Source of the DNA: Arenicola marina
Lineage: Eukaryota; Annelida; Polychaeta; Arenicolidae
Direction: 5' to 3'
DNA: 64,000 nt
Assembly: GCA_964019135.1 (NCBI GenBank)
Contig: OZ025261.1
Location: 32,472,029 to 32,536,028, forward strand
Shown: positions 1 to 9,385 of the stretch, one piece after another
Position numbering within the stretch: position 1 is the stretch's first letter
How the letters are laid out: each line of letters begins with the position of its first letter
Notes under the pieces: generated by a model
What the model saw: only the letters and a program-made list of their open reading frames with translations
Database searches by the model: none
What the model was told of the DNA's origin: nothing
Position numbers and translations under genes: made by a program

Positions 1-619
1 AACCAAAGGGTCAAGAAAGTAAGATATATTTCAAAAGATAAATTAATGGTTGATACAAGGTTTACAAATAAACGTTTGCAAGTTGGAAAACAAAAAATTA
101 ATGCTAGAAAGACGTTTAGAAAAAACACCTAAGGTCGCAGCCGAAAAGTGATCGAATTTTTAAACATATTGAGAAATAAAGTAAAATTAAATTCAATAAT
201 AGTTTGTCGAATAAAAGTTTGGGGGTTAGAAGTCGCATAAAATTAAGTATGCCTCTCTATTAATTGGAAACATTTGATACAGGTCTTAATATAAACCCGG
301 CTTTATCCCCCTAGTCCTAAGACTTCCACTACCACACTGGTGTCAAATACGCAGTGACACAGAGTGTACAGCGGCAGAAAGGCCGACTTTTGGCGATAGC
401 TACCGTTAGATATTTGTTTAAAATGGTTTACTGTTAAGGACGAGAGCACGTCACCCTGTGGCGACCAATGGTGAAACATTAAATATTCGTCCCTTTGTAT
501 CTAAAAATTTAGTACGATGAGGTATGTTTTTTTTCTATAAGCTATAATAATAACAATCAATCTCTAAAACGGTTAGAAAAATCTATCGAAGATTATTTTT
601 GGGGCTAGGTGTAGCACTT
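1..619. other. Non-coding left flank
   Basis: I see no gene here. The stretch is AT-rich, contains one arm (243-360) of a perfect inverted duplication, and ends at the target duplication of the hAT-like element. The first 240 bases show no motif I can assign. Confidence 0.6.
243..360 (+). repeat. Left arm of 118-bp perfect inverted duplication
   Basis: By eye these 118 bases are the exact reverse complement of 1295-1412. The outer end of each arm is TTAA (243-246 and 1409-1412), which could be a target duplication of a TTAA-using element such as Kolobok or piggyBac, but the sequence inside TTAA does not match a terminus I know. This arm lies outside the hAT-like element while its partner lies inside it. 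Perfect identity implies a recent origin. Confidence 0.9.
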
Positions 620-639
620 GTCCTTAACAGGCATGGGGT

Positions 640-745
640 GATTACATTGTAAATGTAGTCGATTACGATTACGATTACTTGGGAATTTCATGATTACGAT
701 TACGATTACATTCAATGTAATCATGATTACAATCGTGATTACATG
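640..745. repeat. GATTAC-rich left subterminal repeats of the hAT-like element
   Basis: Repeated CGATTACGATTAC blocks with reverse-complement GTAATC motifs. A longer matching block lies at 1570-1718 near the other end. Such subterminal repeats often serve as transposase binding sites in non-autonomous hAT elements; that role is inferred here. Confidence 0.75.
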
Positions 746-1080
746 GACTGTTTTTCCACGTAATTGAAATAAAAAACACAATACTGACAGATAATCGCAC
801 CTCTATCTTGCTGGATTCATTTAAACTTTAGAACTTTAGGATTCTCGCCGGAGAGGGTGGTGTCCCGCGTAAAAACTTAACGCGTAAAAAAAATTACCTC
901 TATGTTAAATACCATTGAACTAAAGGAAGCCACACCGTTATATGACACAAGGGAATCTAGTCCAGCCACCACACCATACATCGCCGTGCACCAGTCCTGA
1001 ACGATTCGAGTTCGTTTTATAACAACACCTCTACCAATCAATCTATATAGAGAACAATAACACAAGCATCTACCACCCTC

Positions 1081-1165
1081 CCATCACAGCCCCCACCTAC
1101 CTACCTACCCATCACATCCCCCACCTACCTACCTACCCATCGCAGCCCCCACCCACCTACCTGCT
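1081..1165 (+). repeat. 28-bp tandem repeat, 3 copies
   Basis: Three C-rich units beginning CCATCRCA and ending CCTACCTAC, starting at 1081, 1109 and 1137, exactly 28 bases apart. It is a short minisatellite inside the hAT-like element. Confidence 0.8.
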
Positions 1166-1294
1166 CCCAACATATAGACCCCTATATCGCTCTGGACTAT
1201 TTCTAGCTATCCAATGCAAACAAGATAATGAGGGGATTAGAATGCGGCACCCCCAGCCAGCTTAATTGGTTATGTCTGGTTATTTGTCGGGTGG

Positions 1295-1412
1295 GTGTCA
1301 CTGCGTATTTGACACCAGTGTGGTAGTGGAAGTCTTAGGACTAGGGGGATAAAGCCGGGTTTATATTAAGACCTGTATCAAATGTTTCCAATTAATAGAG
1401 AGGCATACTTAA
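1295..1412 (-). repeat. Right arm of 118-bp perfect inverted duplication
   Basis: Exact reverse complement of 243-360, separated from it by 934 bases. It sits inside the hAT-like element. The similarity stops sharply at both ends, so this is a discrete unit and not the edge of a longer palindrome. Confidence 0.9.
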
Positions 1413-1569
1413 CGAACGAAGGAAGGGCCAGGGTGGTTTCGAGGGGGGTCGGATCTCTACAGTAAGACTGCAGTGGCGAGTTTCCATATATGATACAGGC
1501 GACATGGAAAGTATGACGATCAATTGGAGATCCAACAGCCCGAGTGAACATAGCAAAGTAATCATCAAA

Positions 1570-1718
1570 AGTAATCATGATTACGATTACATTAGCAATG
1601 TAATCGATTACGATTACGATTACATTGCCTTGAAAACCAATGTAATCGATTACGATTACGATTACTTGAAAAATGTAATCAATTACAATCGATTACGATT
1701 ACTGATTATGATTACCCC
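1570..1718. repeat. GATTAC-rich right subterminal repeats of the hAT-like element
   Basis: Several copies of GTAATCGATTACGATTAC in near-tandem, including the palindrome GTAATCGATTAC. TAATCGATTA has the TAAT-NN-ATTA layout of a paired-homeodomain dimer site, but here it is better explained as transposon structure. Confidence 0.75.
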
Positions 1719-1869
1719 ATGTCTGGTCCTTAACGATCAAATGCATTTGGAAATGTATATATATCTCTTAACAATTAAAATGATATGGTTTCGCAGTTTT
1801 GTGCTAAATTTTCAAAAACGACATTTGGTCCAGTTAAATCAATATTAAGATAACGAGCCGTCAAGCACA

Positions 1870-2554
1870 CTATAGCTCAGTCCATACAGATTTTACTACA
1901 GGACACTCACAGAAGAAATGTAAAATGGTCTCAGGTTCATCAACGCAAAATGTACAAGAATCATTAATTTTGTGAATATTACATTTGCTAAGCCCTAGTT
2001 GCGATATCAGTGTTCTAGTCAGTATGTGATATTAAAAACTCCTCAACTTACTTTTTATTTAACATAAACACGGCAGTTTATACATTGTATACTGACATTA
2101 TTGCACTTGAATCGAGTAGTTCGTATACGGTGTTGGTACTCGAAAGCCCATACTTATGGCACCCTCATAATTGACTTTAATCACAACGTTGGTTATTGCT
2201 TTTAAACCTACTGGCAGAGGTACATTTCGTATGAGAGTTTCGTAATCTACGATATTCATAAATATTACAGTCTCTTTGGAACTGTGATCAAATTTGGAAC
2301 GTACCCTTGTCATTTAATAAGTCGTTAACATATAACACACCATGTTCGATAAATATACGTTTTCGTGACACAATAAGCGAAGATGCAACAAAACTAGAAT
2401 TCCATAGTAGATATTCAGGCACGGTTTGCTTTGATACTACATGCATAAACGGGTTTTGGGTTTTGTCACTCTTGTGTTTCAGGGAGATTTCGTCCAATTC
2501 CCAACATAATTTTGTTTCCGTGCAGACTGCAGAACAGTTGTTGCCATTTCCCAT
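1870..2554 (-). pseudogene. LINE relic, 3' end of the reverse-transcriptase ORF (L1/Tx1-like)
   Basis: Two stretches of minus-strand coding similarity sit in the order expected at the end of a LINE ORF2. The first (about 2554-2288) contains LLWNSSF...GVLYVNDLLNDKGTF, matching the LW-N...GI-YV-DLL-G-F block downstream of reverse transcriptase in L1/Tx1-like elements. The weaker 2313-2098 frame plausibly continues it. The second (about 2030-1870) reads CTFCVDEPETILHFFCECPVV...W, the classic C-terminal zinc-binding motif (C-x2-C, then H-x-F-x3-C) of LINE ORF2, and ends at a TAG at 1870-1872. The three pieces lie in different frames and everything upstream (endonuclease, RT fingers and palm) is missing, as in a 5'-truncated, decayed copy. 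The clade is a guess from motif style. Confidence 0.82.
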
Positions 2555-2810
2555 TACCTTCGTTTAAGCGCTTTATCTGTATCAATATATGTATCAAAGC
2601 CAATTGGGAGCCCGTACAGCGTTTATTAATTTCGATATAAGCTTGTTTACGATTTATATCATTTTTATCACTTGCATGTACATGGATTATCTATAGCGAA
2701 AAATAGATGGATGTTTTTTACAATTAATATTATTTATTAGTATTAATGTATCAAGCATTATTTATATACTAGGTATAATTATTAATACATTTATTCTTAT
2801 TCATATGTAA
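2555..2810. other. AT-rich non-coding DNA
   Basis: No gene seen. Strongly AT-rich sequence leading into the 24-bp tandem repeat. Confidence 0.6.
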
Positions 2811-2906
2811 ATTATTATTAAGATATAATCATTCATTATTATTAGGATACAATCATTGATTATTATTAAAATATAATTATCAATTATTATTAATCTAATA
2901 ATTATT
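2811..2906 (+). repeat. AT-rich 24-bp tandem repeat, 4 copies
   Basis: Each unit begins ATTATTATTA, at 2811, 2835, 2859 and 2883, exactly 24 bases apart, followed by a variable segment such as AGATATAATCATTC. Confidence 0.85.
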
Positions 2907-2912
2907 GTTAAC

Positions 2913-2993
2913 GTATTATTACGAGTTGATGGTAGTGTAAACTAGTAGAGTAGCATTAAATCTGAAAGCAGCTAAAATCCTGTAATCTGACCC
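2913..2993 (+). repeat. Dispersed 81-bp repeat, copy 1
   Basis: Clearly similar to 4733-4813 in the same orientation. Shared blocks are GTATTATTA, AGTTGATGGT and GCGGCTAAAATC (here GCAGCTAAAATC). Similarity fades beyond, so this is probably a fragment of an interspersed element of unknown class. Confidence 0.65.
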
Positions 2994-3341
2994 AAACCGT
3001 CCTTCGGCCCTTTCAATAGGCAATCGTTGCCGTAGTTACATGGCGTAGAACAATGAAACATGACGTCTCACACAAAAGAATTGTGGTTATTGTTAAAACA
3101 TTTTACTTCGAACGTTGCATGTAAATTAAAGTAAAGAAGCAAGGAGACATGTTAACGCCCAGCACATATGTGAGGTAAACTGGAAATTAAATTCAACTCG
3201 TAATAATAGTAGCGCCCGAGGCAGCCATAATGAAATTTGGCTGCTACAGCTCAATATCGGGCCAATAAAATTGCCCAAAGCCCTGCAAGCTCGCGCTATT
3301 GTTCTGTTCATTTCTTATTCATGAATACATTATTAATAATG
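2994..3341. other. Non-coding, within or beside P450 intron 1
   Basis: No gene recognised. If the P450 model is right, this lies inside its first intron. Confidence 0.5.
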
Positions 3342-3392
3342 AAAAGAATGGGCAGGTCGTGCGTACCTGGGATCTGATACAGATTGGGCGAG
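3342..3392 (-). repeat. Diverged partial duplicate of the P450 hinge segment in intron 1
   Basis: Just past the exon 1 donor, the minus strand carries a second version of the hinge coding: PNLYQIPGTHDLPIL, against PNLDHIPGPLGLPIL in the exon. DNA similarity is obvious (CAGATTGGGCGAGG at 3380 and 3457, offset 77). It looks like a local tandem duplication that has decayed, not a functional alternative exon, because key hinge residues differ. Confidence 0.75.
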
Positions 3393-3405
3393 GTTGTGGA
3401 CTTAC

Positions 3406-3594
3406 CTCTAGACTGTTGCCCAGGATGGGCAGGCCGAGTGGACCCGGGATGTGATCCAGATTGGGCGAGGCACCGCGGAAGGCCCTGTTGAAGACCCAGA
3501 AGAGGGTCGGAGCGAGGATCGCCACGATGGCCAGAAGCACGAAGGGTTCCGGGGCCGCTGCCATGGCCGCCATGTTGGCTAATATCTCAGACAT
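3406..3594 (-). CDS. Cytochrome P450, first coding exon (63 codons)
   Basis: The minus strand encodes 63 residues from ATG at 3594. Residues about 18-36 form a hydrophobic N-terminal membrane anchor (FVLLAIVAILAPTLFWVF). A short basic linker follows (residues 37-40), then the proline-rich hinge HIPGPLGLPILGN (48-60), the hallmark of microsomal P450s. The exon ends GAG|GTAAGT, a perfect donor, in phase 0. Two more in-frame ATGs (codons 8 and 11) have stronger start contexts (AACATGG, GCCATGG), so the start could be internal. Heme-binding and oxygen-binding regions must be in later exons to the left, outside the window. P450s oxidise small molecules at the endoplasmic reticulum; the CYP family cannot be named from this exon. 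Confidence 0.87.
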
Positions 3595-3643
3595 GATCAG
3601 GTCGACTTTCTGCTAGTGACTGGAAACTTGAGCTGTTGGCTGT

Positions 3644-3826
3644 CTTTGGTCACTGCCGTGTCGTGTGTCGCTGCAGTGTCGTACGTTGATCTACCGTGTC
3701 GTTCGTCACTCTCCCGTGTCTTTTGTCACTGCGGTGCCGCACATCGATCTGCCGTGTCGTGCGTCGCTCTACCGTGTCTTGCGTCACTCAGAGGTGTCGT
3801 GCGTCAATCAACCGGCTTCCTCAGCT
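3644..3826. repeat. Imperfect GTGTCGTNCGTC-type tandem repeats upstream of the P450
   Basis: About nine degenerate units of 20-24 bases built on GTGTCGTGCGTCNCTCTACC. Read on the minus strand they lie between the TATA-like box and the P450 start codon, so they would form most of its 5' UTR. Open frames here come from the repeat and are not taken as genes. Confidence 0.7.
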
Positions 3827-3843
3827 GTGGTCAGCCGTGACTG

Positions 3844-3851
3844 CTTATATA
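3844..3851 (-). promoter_or_regulatory. TATA box candidate for the P450
   Basis: The minus strand reads GATATATAAGCAG, a good TATA match, about 250 bases upstream of the P450 ATG. Transcription would start near 3815-3820. Spacing and orientation fit; function is inferred. Confidence 0.5.
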
Positions 3852-5242
3852 TCTGCGTCTTGCGAAGAGGGAAGCTGCATAGATCTTGATAAGGGCGAGA
3901 TAATATTCCAGGTGAGATAACATCGCTAAAAATCGTCAACCCATACCTAGGGAAATGTTTCCTGGGTCCTGCAAGCGTGTGGTAAGGGTGCCTAACCAGC
4001 TCATGTCACTTACTAGGGGATACAGTGACATGTCAGGGGTGGAGGGGATGTGTGTGTGTGTGGGGGGGGGGGGGTCGCCAATCTCCAAGAATGATGGAAA
4101 GCAATATCGAATCTCCAAGATTAGGGCATTTTAAAGTTGGCGCGAAAAACAACGCCTTAATGGTGATATCGCAAATATCAAGGAATTCGCGGACCTGTAT
4201 AACAGATTAAAGAGAGAAATTATCTTCGCGTTAAAACAAGGATCGTACAGATAGCGATCCCCCAAATTTGCCAACAGCTTATCACCAATCTCTAAGAATT
4301 CCTGGATGCTAATCGCGGGTGATCGCAAAAGGTATTCCCCCACCCCCTTATTTCTGACCCCTGGAGCGCTACCGGCGTGGCATGTTAGATTGTACCGTGG
4401 GCCGCTAATGTCAGCGCACATAAATCATATAGAACAGCTGATTACACTGATAATAACGCGTTATGCGTCAATCTCATTGTCAACATCATGTGAACAATAA
4501 CGATTGTCTGAGATCTACATAAATATTTTAATCTCAATTCTTAGAACTGACATGTTTCCTAAACTGGTGCTTATCTCTATCCTAACAATTTTACCCAGGT
4601 GCGCCACGCGCTACGTGCCAGATGATAAGGGCCTAACAGAATTTGAACATGACAGTAAATCCTAACTGAAATGGAGTATATATAGGAGATAAATACTAAT
4701 GCATGTTAAGTTGCTTGAATGCATATTACTGTGTATTATTATAAGTTGATGGTCGTGTTAACTACTAAATTAGCGTTCGACTTGAAAGCGGCTAAAATCA
4801 CGTAACATGACCTGAACCTGGTGTGAACCTGACATAAAATAGAGAAAAAAACAGTTATGTGCAAATTCACGCTAACAGGACCCTCCCAGCTAACACACAA
4901 CGTTCGCACACGTTGGGTTTTGGTTGTGATCACGTCATCTCAAAGTTAACACGAGGACAACGTTGTTACAACATTCGTCATTGAAGTAATATTTTCTGTC
5001 CTTGAGCCCGTAAAAATAAAACCTGTGCTATGTGTAGTGACTAATAAAACTTGGCCGCATGTAGCAGTTGCTATAAATACAAAAAGGTGAGAAGTCGAAA
5101 ATGGACGTTTTCCCAGAGCTAGGACAATGTTACGTGAATAATTAGACATGAAAACAATATGTAATGGATTGTATTTGGCAATCATGCCTCTGACTTGTTT
5201 CTCACAGCCGGCACAATTTTAATACTGGACTGGATGTCGAAC
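3852..5242. other. Non-coding DNA with small low-complexity tracts
   Basis: No supportable gene. Holds a (TG)n tract followed by about 12 G (4048-4074), short related motifs (GCCAATCTCCAAGAA near 4076 and ACCAATCTCTAAGAA near 4284) and one copy of the dispersed 81-bp repeat. Confidence 0.55.
4733..4813 (+). repeat. Dispersed 81-bp repeat, copy 2
   Basis: Second diverged copy of the sequence at 2913-2993, of equal length. No coding content and no visible terminal repeats. Confidence 0.65.
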
Positions 5243-5667
5243 AACGTTATCTAAATATGTTCGGGCAACGTAAAAAAACATGCATTTTCATGTTATCTCA
5301 ACCAAAACGCAAATAGGGTAAGACTATTCTAATCAAGAAGTTGTAGGCATAGGGTTATCAGTGACCCTGTTAACAGCTTCACTGAAGTGGTGATTTATAA
5401 TTGGGTTTGGCTGAGGCTTCGCCCAAGGAGTGATGTATAAATGTGTTCGTCGGAAAACTATTCTTAGAAATTTAGAATTTTTAGGCATAGTGTTCTCAGT
5501 GACTGTGTTAAAATCTTCGCTGAAGTGGTGATGTATAATTGTGGTTGGCTGGAGACTTCGCCGTAGCAGCGGTGCATAATTGTGTTCATCATAAAACGTT
5601 ATCTGAAAACGTGCGGGCAACGTAAAAAAACCCATACCTTTTCACGTTATTTCCCATTGCCAACGCC
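5243..5667 (+). repeat. Compound direct-repeat block (A-B1-B2-A')
   Basis: A about 70-bp sequence starting AACGTTATCT and containing CGGGCAACGTAAAAAAA occurs at 5243-5310 and again at 5595-5667. Between them are two tandem copies of a about 120-bp unit, 5344-5463 and 5482-5602 (offset 138), sharing CACTGAAGTGGTGAT/CGCTGAAGTGGTGAT and GGCT..AG.CTTCGCC. No coding capacity is visible. Confidence 0.75.
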
Positions 5668-5809
5668 AAACAAAAAAAACATTGTCATGACGTTAATTGT
5701 GTTTGTGTTTGTCAGGAGGCAAGAAAATGTAAAATTATAGAAAATTATAGACTCCTTATAATGGTACATAATCAATTTCAAGGATCCTACATGACGTTCC
5801 TTGACTTAA

Positions 5810-5947
5810 GCCCAGTACACACCTAAAACGTTTCGGAGACTTTGTGTCCGAAACTTTGTTTCCGAAACGTTGTTTCCGAAACTTTGTGCCCGAAACCGAC
5901 CCGTACACATCAAAAAGTGTCTGCGAAACAAAGTTTCCGAAACTTTT
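5810..5947. repeat. Cluster of GTTTCCGAAAC near-palindromes
   Basis: About six copies of CCGAAACTTTG or GTTTCCGAAAC in both orientations, bracketed by AGTACACAC (about 5813) and GTACACATC (about 5902). The layout resembles the repeat-rich end of a DNA transposon, but I find no second terminus or target duplication. Confidence 0.55.
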
Positions 5948-6796
5948 CTTTGAGTTGTAATTATCTCCATTTTTTTGTCCGGGTGTTGTTTGGGACTTTG
6001 TCCATTTACTGGATTTCTGCGACACAAAGTATCAGCATTTTTATTTAGGTCACCGATTCATCAATCCGCTTAAATGTGGCAGACGTCGGATCGGCAACTT
6101 TTGGTTTTGCCACTTGCATAATGCAAACCCAAATGACGTTGGCGTTAAAGTGGCTGGACGTTGAAGGAGGCAAGAGTAGATGTAGGGGTGAGAGGGGGCG
6201 GGGTGTAATCCAATTCGCTCACATATCCTCTTACATATATTAAACATTAATATAATAATAATGAACTTAATCACGTTTTTGCTCTCATGTGCATTTCGAT
6301 TGAAATATCCCATTCAATATCATTTGCAGTGGTATGATAATCTCCATTGGTGAAATGCTGTCTCTGTTGCCGGCTATTTCCTCAATGCATTCACACCCTG
6401 GCCCGCCAGGCATCAGACAAATGCGACGTTTGTAAATCCGTACTATGGAACAAGCCTAGGCCGAATCACGCACGGTACCAGGCAAATCCAGGAAACAGCT
6501 TTAAATCATAATTGTTTTTTTCAGAATGACACACAGTGGAAACTTTCGCTGATCGTTGTTTTTATGCATTATTTTTGAAAATAATTATTTCGCCAGAAAT
6601 TATAACTGGTTCGAAAGTTAGTCTAGAATTTTGAAATTTGCTTCTGGCCGACGGCAACCGTCTGAGCAGATGAACCGAACGGAATTAACTATAATTGGCC
6701 ATCTATTCCAAAACAGAGCCAGAGATGCGTGCGTCTGGCCTCACCAGGCCAGATGTCATTAATGACGTGCGTGGCACAGAGTTCCAGCTCTAATTT
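5948..6796. other. Non-coding DNA, nothing recognised
   Basis: Several short open frames exist on both strands but none shows a recognisable domain, splice context or compositional bias. Confidence 0.5.
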
Positions 6797-6990
6797 AGCT
6801 AATCTTATTGAATGGTGGATCGCTGGTGGTTCGAATCTCACTGTGGCCACGTCTGTGTGGTAGCAAGATGCAGATCCCATGTCTTTCTTCACAAAGAGTT
6901 TGGGGTTACCCCCTTGGACATGGCCCCACTCTCCCTTCCTTCTTCCATTGACGCGATATGACCAACAGTGGTAACAGCGTCCTGAAGATA
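6797..6990 (+). mobile_element. tRNA-derived SINE-like sequence
   Basis: A perfect polymerase III B-box-like GGTTCGAATCT lies at 6828-6838, with a weak A-box-like TAGCTAATCTTATTG about 31 bases upstream. The spacing suits a tRNA-derived promoter. The downstream body, with GTGGCCACG and TCTTCACAAAGAG, has no genic look. I see neither a poly(A) tail nor target duplications, so the ends are approximate. The cloverleaf is not intact enough for a real tRNA. Confidence 0.4.
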
Positions 6991-7227
6991 CAAGCAATCT
7001 AATGGAATGTAATTGCTCATGCGTGTATCACGTGCCATGCGTTCCATAGTAACGGCCAGAGAGGATTTTCCTCTTGTTATGAAAGTTCAGCTAAGACCGA
7101 AGAAGCCAGGTCATTACTGGTCAGGTTTGCAAATGTGTTTGTGTATTTGTGACTTGTTATTCGGGGAGTGTCGGATATCTATCACTTTGAAACACATAGC
7201 TGTTGACTTGAGATCGTGAGAGCTTTA

Positions 7228-7306
7228 ACACACAAACAAACCAACAAACAAACCCTATGTCTGATTTGTAAATTCGTGTGTGGGTTCGTTTGTTTGTTGG
7301 TTGGTT
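7228..7306. repeat. Short hairpin of (ACAA)n/(TTGT)n arms
   Basis: Left arm 7228-7254 (CACACAAACAAACCAACAA) is nearly the reverse complement of 7276-7306 (TTGTTTGTTGGTTGGTT), with a loop of about 20 bases. Confidence 0.7.
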
Positions 7307-7559
7307 CAGCATGGTACTCCGTGTAATTCGAGCTAGAAATGACGTTACAGGAATTGTTCAAAATTTGTCCAATAGTGAAATATACAGATTTGTTGGTGGT
7401 TGCAGGGGATCCCACGGTGGTCCTTTTGAGGCCATTACTCAGTACTTACAGTTTTGGATTGATAATACTGAGGTGAGCCGACCTGATTACAAAACCATGA
7501 AAAACGAAGCACTTGACCTAATGATAAATAAGATTCTTGCCATTTCAAAAAAAAAATAG
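7278..7559 (+). other. Unidentified open frame, possibly a coding relic
   Basis: A 93-codon plus-strand frame whose C-terminal two thirds has balanced, protein-like composition (for example GGPFEAITQYLQFW near residues 47-60). It ends at a TAG next to a run of A. I recognise no domain. Its start falls in the hairpin repeat, so the true beginning is unknown. It could be a remnant of a mobile element or chance. Confidence 0.22.
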
Positions 7560-7693
7560 TCAAAAATCAGATAAAGGTCCTAGAGCTGTGGTCTTAGTGC
7601 CAAATGCTAGAGAACATTCATCTCCAGATAATACATGACGTTATGGTGCATTGACTTCCAGCAATGGTGTTAGAACGCTCAAAAGAGGGGCTG

Positions 7694-7926
7694 TTGAGCC
7701 CTCAAATGTAACAATTTCTCACTAATGTAATAACCCGCAAATGTAACAACTTTTTCCCTCTAATGTAACAAAACCCACAAATGTAGTAACTTTTTCCCGC
7801 AAATGTAACATCACCTTCAAATGTAACAACAAATTTCCCTTAAATGTAATAAAACCTCAACCGCAAGTGTAACAATTGTTTTCCCTCTAATGTAGTCAAC
7901 TTTGTCAACCACAATTGTAACAACCA
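7694..7926 (+). repeat. Left terminal inverted repeat of the foldback element
   Basis: Built from about ten irregular subrepeats of AAATGTAACAACTTTTTCCCTC, each with an (A/T)ATGTAACAA core. Such internally repetitive ends are typical of foldback elements. Confidence 0.8.
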
Positions 7927-8394
7927 TTTTTCCCTCTAATGTAACAATTTCCAAAGTGTCGCTAAAATGCGGTGGACGTTGGATGGTGGACCAGCGTTTT
8001 ACGATGTTTTGAACCTGTAAATGGGCCAAAATTTCCCAAAGAAGCAAAGGTTTTTGTCCATTAGAGTAATACGAAAACCGAAAATAGAACTTCAAATATA
8101 ATGCAAGGTTTGGAGGCCTTTGTGCATGGTGATTTCAACGATGAACCCACGCGTCTGTAATCCATGATAGTGAGTGACCACACCCTTTCTTAAGTTTTCT
8201 CCAAGATACATACGCCAAGGACTTTTCTGGTATGGTTTTTAGTTTGATGGTGCCCTCGCCAATGCTTCAATTGGCTGCAAATGTCGTTAATCGTTTCAAC
8301 CAACTATAGCATGTGGTGGCATATTTGTGCCGATCTCGCGTTCTGGCCCCCGCGTTCTCGCTTGCTATGGCTCCGGGCGTAGTTCTCCTAGTCC

Positions 8395-8840
8395 ACGCCC
8401 AGAGCCATATCCCGGCGACCGGAGCCATAGTCCAGTGCACAGAGCCATATCCCCTAACCGGAGTTATAACCTGGAGCCATAGTCCGCGCCCGGAGTCATA
8501 GCCCAGTGCAAGGAGCCATAGCCCCCAACCGCAGCCATGGCCTCCAACCGCATACAGAGCCCGGAGCCAAAGTCCAGCGCACGGAGCTATAGTCCCGCGC
8601 AGGGAGCCATAGTCCAGTGCACGGAGCCATATCCACCATCCGGAGTTATAGCCTGGAGCCATAGTCCGCGCCCAGAGTCATAGTCCAGTGCAAGGAGCCA
8701 TAGCCCCCAACCGCAGCCATGGCCCCCGACCGCATACAGAGCCAGGAGCCATAGCCCATCGCACGGAGCCATATCCACCATCCGGACTTATAGCCTGGAG
8801 CCATATTTCGCGCCCAGAGTCATAGCCCAGTGCTTGGAGC
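8395..8840 (+). repeat. GGAGCCATAGTCC tandem array, plus orientation
   Basis: More than 20 degenerate units of about 18-22 bases with core GGAGCCATAGYCC, separated by segments such as AGTGCAC or CGCGCCC. Larger groups recur: GGAGCCATATCC...CCGGA.TTATA appears three times. The opposite-oriented array lies at 8905-9080. Confidence 0.85.
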
Positions 8841-8904
8841 AATCACTGCACTGTTTATTGTAGGAAAAAATGTTGTAGTTCACGGCGCAGGCCACGACTC
8901 CGGA

Positions 8905-9080
8905 CACCGGCTATGGCTCCGTATGTTGAACTTGTGCTCTAGGCTCCGAGCACGGGCTATGGATCTGGGCTATGGTTCTGGGCTATGGCTCTGGCTATGG
9001 CTTATTGCCCCGGGCTATGACTCCGAGCGCGAGCTAAAGATCCTGGCTATGTCTCCGAGCGCGAGCTATGGCTCTCTGTG
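8905..9080 (-). repeat. CTATGGCTCC array, inverted partner
   Basis: Units of GGGCTATGGCTCYG are the reverse complement of the array at 8395-8840. The two could pair into a large hairpin at the centre of the foldback element. Confidence 0.8.
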
Positions 9081-9084
9081 GCTC

Positions 9085-9385
9085 GCACTCGCCTTCTCGC
9101 GTCCTCGCCCTTGCGTTCCCGCGCGCGCGCCCTTTTTTTGCCAGGGGAGAATGCGAGATAGCGAGTGGCACGAACGCGAGCACCAGAAGGCTAGGGGGAG
9201 AACGCGAGGGCAAGAACGCGGGGGCGAGAATGCGAGGGCGAGGTCAATCTCGCGTTCTCTCCTTCTCGTTCTTGCCCCCACGTTCTCCTCCTCGCGTTCT
9301 CCTCCTCGCGTTTCTACTCTTCGCGTTCTCACGTTTTTGCTCGTGTGCGCGCCCTTTTTGTGCCAGGCGAGAATGCGAGATCCTA
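9085..9385. repeat. CTCGCGTTCTC / GAGAACGCGAG palindromic array
   Basis: CpG-rich units in both orientations (CTCGCGTTCTC and GAGAACGCGAG) with two copies of CGCGCGCCCTTTTT plus GCCAGG.GAGAATGCGAGAT (near 9124 and 9347). A short related stretch is at 8327-8370. Both strands stay open in several frames because of composition; I do not call a gene. Confidence 0.8.

Larger units (their letters stand above)
620..1733. mobile_element. Non-autonomous hAT-like DNA transposon with 8-bp target duplication
   Basis: The element proper is 628-1725. It starts CAGGCATGGGG and ends CCCCATGTCTG, short imperfect terminal inverted repeats. It is flanked on both sides by the same 8 bases, GTCCTTAA (620-627 and 1726-1733). 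An 8-bp duplication with CAG...CTG ends is typical of the hAT superfamily. Both subterminal regions (about 640-745 and 1570-1718) are packed with GATTAC/GTAATC repeats in inverted arrangement. I see no transposase, so it would depend on one supplied in trans. The intact duplication suggests a fairly young insertion. Confidence 0.8.

Noticed and set aside
640-745. Homeodomain dimer-site enhancer (TAATCGATTA-type motifs)
   Set aside because: The motifs are part of the subterminal repeats of a hAT-like element, a simpler explanation.
3616-3920. Three overlapping 74-codon plus-strand frames
   Set aside because: All three frames are open through the same short tandem repeat upstream of the P450; no domain is visible.
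6797-6870. Functional tRNA gene
   Set aside because: The B box is good, but no paired acceptor stem or anticodon arm could be made; a SINE head fits better.
6689-6997. 102-codon minus-strand frame
   Set aside because: Antisense to the SINE-like sequence with its B box; no recognisable domain.
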